Below, piece after piece: positions 49,914 to 59,442 of a DNA stretch of 64,000 nt. This stretch comes from Gracilariopsis chorda. Its lineage: Eukaryota; Rhodophyta; Florideophyceae; Gracilariales; Gracilariaceae. Position numbers and translations under genes: made by a program. The stretch lies in the NCBI GenBank assembly GCA_003194525.1, contig NBIV01000216.1, positions 1 to 64,000 on the forward strand, given 5' to 3'. A model generated the notes under the pieces. It did not search any database and was not told the origin of the DNA. It saw nothing but the letters and a program-made list of their open reading frames with translations. The stretch's first letter is position 1; every line of letters starts with the position of its first letter.

Positions 49914-50723
49914 GGGAGAATGGGACATGATAAGCAACTTGTTCTCACTTGATACTGGGCCAAAGGTTGGAGCTTTTTCTTTGGTACACGCATACATCAC
50001 TGCAGTTGACTGTCGTGTCATTGAAAGCGAGTGCCCTCTCTGGTCCAGACAAGAGAGTCCAAACACCTCCGTGCGTTTCACAACGCAGAGTAGAGCCATC
50101 TGGAATGATCACTTGTTTTTTGCGCTTGATGAACCCAAATCATTATAATGAACATCAATGCAAATAGCAGCGGGCAGCAGAAACAGAACTGGGAAAAGGT
50201 ATGCGCAATTCACTGAAAAGGTTTTGCGGTTGAAGAAAGAGGGATTAGTACGCCCGTCCATGTACGCGATGAATGCTCTGCTTTCGCTGCAAAATCGGCA
50301 CGAGTGTGTTGCCGCCAGGAGAGACCTGACTCTTCTCTGAACGCAGGGGTATACTTGCCTTCTAGTCGGACGGTATTCGGTGGCGTGATGCTTTTTGTAA
50401 GCAACAGAGTTCTCCATCAGCTTGAACGCCGTACGGTGCACGGAAGGATGGAGGTGTGCGATATCGGATAATGCCATACGTTTAGAAGTTCGTTCGAGCG
50501 GCGGGTGTGGCGCGTGCATGCGATAGCGCGGGCTTCTTTTTGGTGTCTCTTTTTATTGATTGTGGCTATACGAAAGGGCATGCAAGCTTTGAAGGAATGT
50601 AGAGGTGTAGTTGGACAAGAGCTAAGAAGGTTACGGTGTAGGGATAAGGAAACAGCAAGAAGAACAAAAAGTAGTAGCAACTAGATATTTGAAGTAACGG
50701 TTCAGGCAGCAGAAAAGGTATGT
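49914..50723. other. Convergent intergenic region NUBP1 / UBE2C
   Basis: 810 bp. A plus-strand frame at 49927-50148 reads VRFTTQSRAIWNDHLFFALDE, which is C2-like in style. It stops (TAA TGA) and continues in the same frame from 50158 to 50340. This could be an unrecognised exon, a broken gene, or chance in 3' untranslated sequence. Confidence 0.3.
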
Positions 50724-51182
50724 TCAGGAAAGCGGGAGTCTCTTATATCTTCTCTTGGCAAGTTTGAGAAACTGTTCGCGATTGTTCCAGAGCTGCGCGG
50801 CTTGATTGTTGAGAGGAGAGTCATTATTCGGAGTATCCAACAGACCCTGAATGGACAGCAGCAAAGTGGAAACTGTATAGGTTGGGCTCCACTTATCCTT
50901 GAGAATATCCAGACAGATGTTTCCGCTCATGTCGATGTTGGGGTGGAAGATCGGGGTTTCGAACTTGACCGTGGGGGCTGTGAGGGGATAGCCTGCTGGG
51001 AACTGCATGTCTAGGGTAAACTGCATCCCGGCGTATACGCTTGAGTCGGAGGGACTTATGGTACCCTTCCATCGGAGCATGTTATCGCCGTCGGGAAAGG
51101 CGCTGATGCCTGGGATGGAGTCCATCATGAGCCCCATTAGATCCGATTGGAGACGCTTGGTGACCTGTGCCGTGGAAGACAT
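50724..51182 (-). CDS. UBE2C: UBE2C/UbcH10-type ubiquitin-conjugating enzyme E2
   Basis: E2 that starts ubiquitin chains on mitotic substrates with the anaphase-promoting complex. 152 residues. MMDSIPGISAFPDGDNMLRW corresponds to the UBE2C block GISAFPESDNLFKW. HPN is at 80-82 and the catalytic Cys is at 90 (NICLDILKDKW). LLSIQGLLDTPNNDSPLN is the usual UBE2C block. The N-terminal extension is shorter than in human UBE2C. The first ATG is at 51182; earlier in-frame codons are not ATG. Head-to-head with kinesin-6 across 585 bp. Confidence 0.93.
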   Translation of the reverse strand: MSSTAQVTKRLQSDLMGLMMDSIPGISAFPDGDNMLRWKGTISPSDSSVYAGMQFTLDMQFPAGYPLTAPTVKFETPIFHPNIDMSGNICLDILKDKWSPTYTVSTLLLSIQGLLDTPNNDSPLNNQAAQLWNNREQFLKLAKRRYKRLPLS

Positions 51183-51767
51183 GACGAGCAAGAGAGCCAA
51201 ACAGCAGAGAGATAGACGGGGTGGGGAATTGAGAGAGCTTGAGTGCGGTCAACGAGGGGAGGAGGCGGGGAAGGGGACGGGCGGCCGCAGGGTTGAGGGA
51301 CAGTAGGCGCCGAAATATAAAGGCGAGCGAAGGGAGGGGGAGCGAAACTGCGAACGGGAGTGAAATCGTCCCGAAGGAGAGCGTAACGAATCGAGCGTTT
51401 GAAGGCACGAACAACAGCCAGTCGACGCGCACGCGGCCGTTACTCGTGGACGTGCATGCCGATGGCGTCGAGTGCAGGTGCACTTGAAGCTCGTGTGATC
51501 AACTGAAATCGCCACGGCGCTTTGACTTTCGCCGCGTCAGGCGCTGTGATTGGCCCGCGCTACGTGGCTTGACCGTTACAGATGCTGCCCCTCCTCGTGT
51601 GACCGTTTCAGCCCGCGTCCTCTTCGCTTCGTGCCGCCGTGCGCTGCTTTCACCCCCGTCACCCTTGACCTTCGCTCGTCTGTCTTACCCTTACCCTGTT
51701 CATCCAGATCCTCGTGGCCTCCCTCACGGCGTTCACGCCTAGCCGCCCTACTACCTTTCTCCCCGCA
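51183..51767. promoter_or_regulatory. Shared divergent promoter UBE2C / kinesin-6
   Basis: 585 bp between the two ATGs. It contains an inverted CCAAT box (ATTGG, 51549-51553) and TTTGAA (51398-51403), the core of the animal CHR cell-cycle element. Sequence near 51527 (TTTCGCCGC) is a near-match to an E2F site. GC-rich. Motif roles are inferred from animals and may not carry over. Confidence 0.45.
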
Positions 51768-54026
51768 ATGCTTGCGTCAACTTCGCCAAGTGCCCATCCC
51801 CTTGATCCACGCGATCTTGGCAGCGTTGTGCGCAGCCTCAGTTTTGCTCCCACACCAGCTCCACCCCCGAACAAGACAAACCAATCTGCAATCACCGTAG
51901 CACCTGATGAACCTCCCGAACCCGAATCCGGCGCCATCCGAGTCGTACTGCGAGTGCGTCCGCTGAGAGAATGTGAAAAGAATCAGCCCACATGTATTGT
52001 ACCGTCCAAACGTGGCACAGGCCTATTCCGCATCCGACCTACCGTTCCAAATAATCATGCACGCTCCATCAAGAACGCCGGATACGCCGCGTATCGCTTC
52101 GAGCACGTATTTGATGAGCACGCTGATCAGGAACGCATTTTTGAAACCACCGCGCTTCCCCTTGTACAATCGCTCTTCCAAGGCGATAACGCCGTCGTAT
52201 TTGCGTATGGAGTTACCTGCAGTGGAAAGACATGGACTATACAGGGAGATAATCAACATCCGGGCATTCTACCCCGTGCGCTTGATGTCATCGTCAATTC
52301 CATCGCTATGGCAAAGGGACAAGGTTTGATGCAGGATTCTCAACTTAGTGAAGACGTTGCTCTGCTTACAGAGCGTGACGCCAAACGCAGGCGACGAAGG
52401 GGCAGACCCCGACCCCCTGTTCAGCCAAGAAAAGTGCATGATTCCAACTACATCCCTGTAGACCCGAATGTGGACTACCAAATCTTCGCATCGTATATTG
52501 AAGTCTATCAAGAGCGATGCTATGATCTTTTCGAATCTAACACGACGAGCATTGACGATTCCTACAATGAAGTGAAACAAGAATCGTTTCCTTACTCCAC
52601 CGCTTCAAACGTTTCAAGAATTGCTACAAAGCGTCAGAAATCCAAACGAACTGTTCTCAAGCTCAAAACAAATACGAATGGGGAAGTTTACGCAGACGGA
52701 CAAAGCGAGGTTCAAATCCATTCTCGAGCCGATATTTGTCGATTGCTAGAATTCGGTCAACACAATCGAACCATGGCGCGCACCAACGCCAATGAGCATA
52801 GCTCACGTAGTCATGCTATATTTATAATTACCCTCAAGCAGAGCACCAAGAACGAATCTCTCCAGCGTGCCACTCGTGCTACCGTTTCAAGGTTTCATAT
52901 TGTTGATCTTGCTGGAAGCGAAAGAACTTCGCGAACAAATAACGATGCTGCACGTGTTCAAGAAGCGAAGTCTATCAACACCTCTCTTATGAACCTTGGC
53001 AGGTGTCTCCGCGTACTTCGCGCGAACCAGAAGTTAGCAAAAGAAGGTTCGACGAGAGAACCGGGCCAAGTCCCATTCCGATGCAGTTCTCTCACGCGAC
53101 TTCTAAAAGATAGCTTGACCAGTGGTAGAGCTGTGATGATCGTCAATGTATCTCCTGTCCTTCGTGATGCTGATGAAACTATTCACGCACTTGGGTCTGG
53201 ATACATCGCCAAACAGGTTCAAACAAAACCTCGTCCAAAGAGGACCGTACTAACGGATCGAACGAACTTGATCCACAAACGCCCGAGGGCGTTAGGAAAA
53301 CCTCCACAAAAACCGGAAACAAGCGTCAATCGGACGAAACTGCAGCCTGAACTCAGTACTTCAAAGAGAAGCACAGGCAAACGAGGGCGCACAACACCAA
53401 GCTCCACAGAGCGAGGACAAACTCTGAGCAGCCAGAGAAAAGACTTCATTGCGCTAAAGAAAGAACACGATGCATTGCAAAAGCTGTACGATGAATCAGC
53501 TAAAGAGATTCGGATATTAAGAATGGAACTTGAGGAATGCTTGCTAGAGAGAGAAGCTGAGCAAAAAGAGGCTGACTCAGAAATCGATGGTCTCTTCAAG
53601 GAGAACACAAAGCTGAAAGAATGTCTGATAGACGCGGAGGCTAATTTCCGCCTGGCAGAGAGAGATATCCGAGAGGAAGTTGCAAATGAAGCGGAAAGTA
53701 TCATCAAGGAACTTCAGGAGCAGTATGAAAAACAACTACGCGAGCAGGAGCACCAGAATCGGGAAATGTCCGCAGCTTTACGAGCTAATGAAGATCGAAA
53801 AAGAGCTGAGCAGGTTGCAAAGAGACTTGCACGGGCATCCATCGCTGCGTTCGAAGGTGTCACCCTCAATTTCCCAAGCAACAATCACGGACTTATTAGC
53901 GAAACACCGGGACAAATATCTGAAACGGAGTGCACTGAGGAACTCGAACACGACCTGGATGACGATCTAGAAGAAGACACCGACCTGCTTGAGGACAGTG
54001 ATGAGGACGGAGGTCTTGGTTTCTAA
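51768..54026 (+). CDS. Kinesin-6 family motor (MKLP/KIF20-KIF23 type)
   Basis: Plus-end motor of the spindle midzone and cytokinesis. 752 residues from the first ATG. The motor domain is about 57-490: IRVVLRVRPL, P-loop GVTCSGKT (kinesin-6 style GVTNSGKT), HPGILPRALDVI, switch I NEHSSRSHA, switch II VDLAGSERTSRTNNDAARVQ, INTSLMNLGRCLRVLRANQ and FRCSSLTRLLKDSL. A long insertion between P-loop region and VDYQIFASYIEVYQ fits the extended loop 6 of this family; here it holds RRRRRGRPRPP, an AT-hook-like basic patch. A second insertion before switch I is basic. The C-terminal half is coiled coil (about 585-700) and the tail is acidic (DDDLEEDTDLLEDSDED). Single exon. Confidence 0.85.
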   Translation: MLASTSPSAHPLDPRDLGSVVRSLSFAPTPAPPPNKTNQSAITVAPDEPPEPESGAIRVVLRVRPLRECEKNQPTCIVPSKRGTGLFRIRPTVPNNHARSIKNAGYAAYRFEHVFDEHADQERIFETTALPLVQSLFQGDNAVVFAYGVTCSGKTWTIQGDNQHPGILPRALDVIVNSIAMAKGQGLMQDSQLSEDVALLTERDAKRRRRRGRPRPPVQPRKVHDSNYIPVDPNVDYQIFASYIEVYQERCYDLFESNTTSIDDSYNEVKQESFPYSTASNVSRIATKRQKSKRTVLKLKTNTNGEVYADGQSEVQIHSRADICRLLEFGQHNRTMARTNANEHSSRSHAIFIITLKQSTKNESLQRATRATVSRFHIVDLAGSERTSRTNNDAARVQEAKSINTSLMNLGRCLRVLRANQKLAKEGSTREPGQVPFRCSSLTRLLKDSLTSGRAVMIVNVSPVLRDADETIHALGSGYIAKQVQTKPRPKRTVLTDRTNLIHKRPRALGKPPQKPETSVNRTKLQPELSTSKRSTGKRGRTTPSSTERGQTLSSQRKDFIALKKEHDALQKLYDESAKEIRILRMELEECLLEREAEQKEADSEIDGLFKENTKLKECLIDAEANFRLAERDIREEVANEAESIIKELQEQYEKQLREQEHQNREMSAALRANEDRKRAEQVAKRLARASIAAFEGVTLNFPSNNHGLISETPGQISETECTEELEHDLDDDLEEDTDLLEDSDEDGGLGF

Positions 54027-54223
54027 GTCCCTGAAGCAAATAAATTCTTTGCAAGGCCTGGCTTCTTGAACTCAAACTCATTACTAACCCCCATACTTCA
54101 TGTAGCAGTGTGAAAGTTGCTGTACCACCAACACACGATCAAAAAGGTAAAGACATACTAGTAAGACTTCGTATCCACAGTGACTGCCTGCGCTTTCCAT
54201 TCTAAGACTCCGTAATATCTCTT

Positions 54224-55792
54224 TCAAGGCGCAATGGGGACCTCTGCAGGCATCTTCTCCTTGTCAATCTTTGTTTCACCTATGCTTGAACCTTCCCAGT
54301 CTTCAACAAATCTGGAATAAGGATACAGACTTGGATGACCATCACTCCAATTTATCGAAAGAGCATAGTTGCCGACCGGATTCATTTTCTTAGGCGTGAT
54401 CGTTTCTGGTATGTCGTCGGGGTTCAGCCTCACTCGACCGGTCATTTCATCAACGCATAGCGCACAACGGCATTGCCGCCGAAGAGTCGCTGGCCAAACC
54501 TGTTGTTCGTGTTCACTGTTCGGTTTCTTGATGACAATAAAGCCAGAGTCTTCGTCAAAAGACACTTCCGGTGTCCTCCGCCCTCCATGCTTAATCTTAG
54601 CTACTTCCCGAACGACAGAAGAAGCCATGTTCTTGTATTCCTCTGCAATCAAAGAACTCGGATGTGCCAGGACATATGGCACACCGTTATCGCTCCTTTC
54701 CGACAATTCGGCGTCAATTGGCATTGAGAACGCATTAACCAATCCATATTGCTCAACAAGACGTTGCTTATGACCCTTTCCAAAGACGTAATGCTCTTTT
54801 TGAGTATCCGGAGCAACAAAATAAGCCATATTTTCAACCACACCCACACTGGGCACACCTACTTTATCAAACATGTCGATACCTTTCACAACATCAACGA
54901 AAGAGAGTTTCTGTGGAGTTGTAACAATAAGTGCGGCGGTCATGTTAACTATTTGACTCAGTGTTAGTTGAATGTCACCTGTGCCAGGCGGCATATCAAT
55001 GATAAGATAATCCAGTGCACCCCACTGTGTTGTGGTAAGCAGTTGATTGAGTACATTCGCGATCATAGGGCCCCTCATAATTGCTGACTCTGGGTTCACG
55101 TACCCAAACGACATAAGCTTCACCCCGTTGCAAGTGAGTGGCTGGATTCGACCATCTGCAAATTGAACAGCCCTCTCGTCAGGTTCTACCAGTGTTGGAA
55201 GGCTTGGTCCGTAAATATCGGCGTCCATGATACCGACACGAGCTCCTAGTTGTGAGAGAGCAAAGGCGAGATTTACGGCAGTGGTGCTTTTTCCAACTCC
55301 CCCTTTGCAGCTCGCGACGGCGACAATGGCATTTACGTAATCCAAAACTCCTGTATCTTGAGAAGTCTGCTGCTTAGGTTCGGCGGCTGTCATAATAACT
55401 CTTGCGCGACCAACCCAATCCAAGCTTTCCGCCAACCGCTTGCAATCTGATTGAAACGCGTCTTTAATAGGGCATGCAGGTGTTGTGAGCTCAACGCTGA
55501 AGGAAACATCAAAAAGGCCGGGTATAGATTCCACTGGATGTAGTTCAATGTTCTTGATGAACCCAAGTGAGACGATGTTTTGATGCAGGTCGGGATCAAT
55601 GACTTGGGACAGGACATCCAGCAATGCTTGCTTACGATCGGTATCTGTGTTAGGAAGACAAGCAGCGGGTACATGGCGGCAGCGGTGGTATTTCTGAGCC
55701 TTGAATGGAGTCCATCTTCGTCGGAACGTGCGTAGTGATGGAGCGCGTAGAGCAGACCTGCAGGGAGTAAACGATGGTATTACAAAAGCCAT
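54224..55792 (-). CDS. HCF101: HCF101, plastid Fe-S cluster carrier ATPase
   Basis: Transfers [4Fe-4S] clusters in the plastid stroma, needed for photosystem I in plants. 522 residues, near the plant length. The leader MAFVIPSFTPCRSALRAPSL with Arg/Ser-rich continuation is a transit peptide with an early Phe. Residues 54-135 are the MIP18/DUF59 domain (IDPDLHQNIVSLGFIKNIEL, TTPACPIKDAF). The Mrp-type ATPase has Walker A KGGVGKST (163-170), DADIYGPSLPTL, MRGPMIANVLNQLL and DYLIIDMPPGTGDIQLT. The C-terminal DUF971 domain (about 405-500) includes CRCALCVDEMTG. This three-domain order is diagnostic for HCF101. Confidence 0.95.
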   Translation of the reverse strand: MAFVIPSFTPCRSALRAPSLRTFRRRWTPFKAQKYHRCRHVPAACLPNTDTDRKQALLDVLSQVIDPDLHQNIVSLGFIKNIELHPVESIPGLFDVSFSVELTTPACPIKDAFQSDCKRLAESLDWVGRARVIMTAAEPKQQTSQDTGVLDYVNAIVAVASCKGGVGKSTTAVNLAFALSQLGARVGIMDADIYGPSLPTLVEPDERAVQFADGRIQPLTCNGVKLMSFGYVNPESAIMRGPMIANVLNQLLTTTQWGALDYLIIDMPPGTGDIQLTLSQIVNMTAALIVTTPQKLSFVDVVKGIDMFDKVGVPSVGVVENMAYFVAPDTQKEHYVFGKGHKQRLVEQYGLVNAFSMPIDAELSERSDNGVPYVLAHPSSLIAEEYKNMASSVVREVAKIKHGGRRTPEVSFDEDSGFIVIKKPNSEHEQQVWPATLRRQCRCALCVDEMTGRVRLNPDDIPETITPKKMNPVGNYALSINWSDGHPSLYPYSRFVEDWEGSSIGETKIDKEKMPAEVPIAP

Positions 55793-57188
55793 TTCAGCTC
55801 TCGCCTGTGTCGAAAAAGTACCAGGGAAACTGTTCCTGTCAAGTTACGGAATCAGAACAAGAAACACACCACACGCAGATTGCTAAACTGCAGCTTCAAA
55901 ATCCTAGAGAGTTATGCTCTTTCCAACAGCTTACTCTACTAGCCTAACCTTTCTGAGAGATGATCTGCACAACAAGATGATTACCGAAATCATGATGAAC
56001 GAGGTGCAATCTGCGGCAGCTACAGATGACACGTTTTCTACCTGTAAAGCATTCTTCCGCTTCAGGCACCTCGCTTTCTTGACCTAATTCCCATCCGGTT
56101 TAGGAAGATTGAACAGTTGCGCACAAATCTATAGTACTGTTGGCATCAACGAAGGTAGAGCTGAAACGCTTGCTTGCCTTGGTATTAATTATTGCGGCGA
56201 GTTGCTTTCATAAAATTCTCTTGGCACAGAGATTGTGCTGCATGTCAAAAGAGAGTAGTCAAGGTTAGTTTGATATTCTGTAGTACAATCCAGAACGATA
56301 GACTATTTACACACAAAAAGTAGACCGGTGACATTCAAGGTTGGTGATAGAATAATGATATCAAAACAACCCTATACATCTACTACTAATACGAAATCAT
56401 ATCCTGCAGCAAGAGTTATAATCACCTGTAACCCCAAACACTTCTCGGTATGAATTCAGCGAGTAGTTTCCAAGAGAGAGAGCATTAAGAGAGTTTAGAA
56501 AAAAGTGCACCCTTGCTACTTCGAAGTGGTACGGTGCAAATATACAAGGCACTTCTGGTGTCGCTACTCATTTTCAAGCATCGAAAAAAAGCAGGAACGG
56601 GGGCATCCGTGAACTATTACTCGAAAACTGTTCCTACCTTACCTGACCGTCAGCGGGGAAGTTCCATAAACAAATATCCCCAGTACGGGTAAAGATGAGG
56701 ACAGGGTTCTGTGAATTGATGCGAGAAAGACACGGGATGGATGTTGGAGAAATCATCAAAAAGTGGCCGGAATGTATGCTGGTCTTCCTAGCGAGAGAAC
56801 GCTTTTTTCACATGAAGCGATCTACACTATGTAGGAATTAGACTGGTGTACCCGTAAAAGAGAGAGAGAGATACAACACAGCAACTGCGCTCAGATGGGG
56901 AGTCCGGTTGCAGCGGATGCTCCCCGTTTTGGTTGCGTTTTTGAGCATCAGGATGTTTCAGAGCAATCGAATGGTGAATTCTGAGAAGCCAAAGCGAGTA
57001 CCACTCGCAAAAGGCTACCAAGGATAGTTTGCCGAGCAAAAGGACCGAGTATATGCTTCTCGAAAGAGACGCCGAGAGCGAAGAGAAAAGAGGGATATAA
57101 GACCTTCACATCTATCATTCCCATTGCGAGAGATGTAGTCCTTGATCCATTTCGCCGCGAGCAAGCGAGAACCCATCAAGATACAGGC
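55793..57188. promoter_or_regulatory. Divergent intergenic region HCF101 / small TM gene
   Basis: 1.4 kb, A/T-rich compared with the rest. No gene, tRNA or conspicuous repeat found. Confidence 0.35.
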
Positions 57189-57830
57189 ATGGATTGCGAT
57201 GAATTGAAGGCGATTGACAAATCCGCAGAGTCGATCCACATGCACGTGGTACAGTTTCTTGATTCTGTTTCAGAAGAATACATTGACTTCCCGAAAGAAA
57301 AGGTGAAGGAGAAGCTGGCGCGGGAAACAATTGAGCAGTTTCGAAACGCATGTACCGACGCTTCAAGCGCGATTAAGAAGTGGACGAATACCAAGGAAGC
57401 AAAAATTGTTCAAAAGGCTATAGAAGCAGTCAAGAAGGACAATGAAGCGGACATTGAACTATACGAAAAGACGCTAAAGAAGTTCTATGAACGGAAGGAG
57501 CAGTATGACAAGTGCAGCCCGTTGACGAGATCATTGCTTTCCCCACGAGCTCGATCTGTGGAGAAACTGTGGGAGGAAGAACCAATGGCTACATATCCTG
57601 AGATGAACTGTATGGTGTTGTCACTAATTCTGTTTGGGTTGCTTTTAACGGGGTGGTTATTGGTTCACTTTGGAATTAGCTTTGATAAACGTAAGGAAGG
57701 ACGATATGCTCAGCAAGCCAAGACGGGTGGTCGAGGAGATGGATGTGCGTCGCTGTTTGGATGGTGTAACTTTTCTGCCGAGATTCCTATCCCGGTGTCT
57801 GCAGACCAATTGTACAAGACAGAGTTGTAG
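57189..57830 (+). CDS. Hypothetical one-TM protein with helical N-terminal domain
   Basis: 213 residues, not recognised. Residues 1-130 are charged and helical (EKVKEKLARETIEQFRNACT, AKIVQKAIEAVKKDNEADIE), perhaps a coiled coil. One hydrophobic segment near 145-167 (MVLSLILFGLLLTGWLLVHFG) is a membrane span. The remaining ~45 residues are Gly/Cys-containing (GDGCASLFGWCNF). No signal peptide is present, so the N-terminal domain is probably cytosolic with a single anchor. Real-gene evidence is the ATG, length and sensible composition; the family is unknown. Confidence 0.55.
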   Translation: MDCDELKAIDKSAESIHMHVVQFLDSVSEEYIDFPKEKVKEKLARETIEQFRNACTDASSAIKKWTNTKEAKIVQKAIEAVKKDNEADIELYEKTLKKFYERKEQYDKCSPLTRSLLSPRARSVEKLWEEEPMATYPEMNCMVLSLILFGLLLTGWLLVHFGISFDKRKEGRYAQQAKTGGRGDGCASLFGWCNFSAEIPIPVSADQLYKTEL

Positions 57831-58018
57831 AATGATATGAACCGTAATTGTAACTAACAGGCAGTCCAAACTAGTTTGGCGTCGTCCGCAGGAATGTTAT
57901 CTCTATGCTCCAGAGCTGACAAATGAGTTGTCAAAGCGGTGCAATCCGGTGCATTTGTGTTCAGGATCAATTAGCATGGTCGCCATATATTGTAAAGTTT
58001 GGATACGCCCCGCAAAGA

Positions 58019-58623
58019 TTATTCAACTGGAATAGGCAGGGAGTCCTCAAAAAGGATGCGTAGAGCACTCGCTTCTTCAGCCATTTCGTGAGACGAACGA
58101 GGTTCTCGATTTTTCTTAGCGTCGACAGGTACGGTTCGGGACAAATCTTCTTTGTTTAACTCTTCGTAGACTAGGTCATTGACCTCAAAATCACCGTTGC
58201 GGCGGGGAAGAATGTGGATATGGACGTGAGGTACGGTCTGACCAGCAGCGGATCCATCCTGAATCGCAAATGTAAGAGCTTCAGCCTTGAAATGTCGTTC
58301 AAGATGTTTGGACACTAGACAGGCTACGGTCCACAAATCTGATAGTTCTGAAGGATTCAAGTCTGATACCCGCGCGGCGACGCGACGACTCACGACAAGG
58401 CAGTGGCCTGGTGGGATATCATGCATTGAGAGCAATTGGTGAGCTGCTTGCATGGTTTGGAGAAACGATCAGATAGGGCGCTCTCGATGGATTATAAAGT
58501 AGACGCACCTGGGACAATTGGCTTGTGATTCACCATAGCGATGGCGTGGGATGAAAGATAGAAAGCTTCACTCCATCTGCAAACCCACGGTCCGAAGTTG
58601 AAGCCAGTACCAATGGTAACCAT
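58019..58623 (-). CDS. FHIT: FHIT-type HIT hydrolase (Ap3A hydrolase), 2 exons
   Basis: Histidine-triad hydrolase cleaving diadenosine triphosphate and similar dinucleotides. Exons 58623-58509 and 58407-58019 (donor GTGCGT, acceptor CCACCAG) join in frame to 167 residues. Exon 1 codes MVTIGTGFNFGPWVCRWSEA and ends AMVNHKPIVPG, matching FHIT's SFALVNRKPVVPGH. Exon 2 has LTFAIQDGSAAGQTVPHVHIHILPR with the H-x-H-x-H triad, then NDLVYEELNKEDL and a C-terminal helix EEASALRILFED. A single-frame reading starting at 58453 would lose the conserved N-terminal strand. Confidence 0.9.
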
Positions 58624-59442
58624 TGAAAGGAGCTAGCGCAGGGCCTACTTTTTCGAAAAGCGGCAGGAAACGTGAAGTTCAGAGCATTGAACAAGAGTCT
58701 GGTTCACGCCTTGTTCAAACCACGAAAGAAATAATACTGTACTACACTACCTATCGGCGACAGAACTGTACAACTCACTCCATGAACTGTGAAGTTATCC
58801 ACATTGAGAAACTGCTTGGCACCCCGCACGCGCTGTCGGAGAGACAGTAGCCTTGGTACAGTATCTATCCTAGTGCGGTCAGCAAGCGTCAGGCGACGCG
58901 GATGCGGAGGTGCCCCCTTTCGGCGGCAATTTGCGAGGCGGCGGCGCGAGCGACTCACCCAGCAGTATGCGGCCCAAAATTGGCGGCTGTGGAGGCGAAC
59001 GTGCATCACGCCAATGAGAGCGCGCGGTGTCTCTCTTCAACCACCTAACGCACGCCAGCTCAGTCTCCTCTGTAGCACACGCGGTGACACGATCTCAAAC
59101 CGGCTCTCGTCAACATTTTGGGACCGTGGAGTGCCTTGCGCCCGCCCGCCGGAGCTCACCGCTCGGCGCACGCGCCGCCAGCCCCCCACCCTGACAACTC
59201 CGAGATTGCTCTCAAAAGCGTCTCACCGCCTCCCTCCGGCCTCCGTTCCTACCTGTCCTTCCCAACGCCACGCTCTCTTCGCCTAGAGAAGCCTCTCCCC
59301 TTTTGTCTGTCCTTTCCCTTTCGCTTAGCTGTCAACCTGCACTGCCGCTCTCCCTCTCCCCGTTGACTGCACATTTTGGCGTTAACAGTTCCAATTCTTA
59401 TTCAGCTAACGAGTTGGTGTGTGTTTCGCATCTGATTCAAAC
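58624..59442. promoter_or_regulatory. Divergent promoter FHIT / TPR-Tic22
   Basis: 819 bp between divergent ATGs. A CCAAT box is at 59011-59015 next to GCGCGCGG. The part 59100-59440 on the plus strand is pyrimidine-rich, like other leaders here. No gene. Confidence 0.5.

Noticed and set aside
48891-55792. NUBP1 and HCF101 as a functional Fe-S gene cluster
   Set aside because: They lie 4.3 kb apart with two unrelated cell-cycle genes between them and act in different compartments; most likely coincidence.
58019-58453. FHIT as a single-exon gene starting at 58453
   Set aside because: It would lack the conserved N-terminal strand; an upstream exon with consensus splice sites restores a full FHIT N-terminus in frame.
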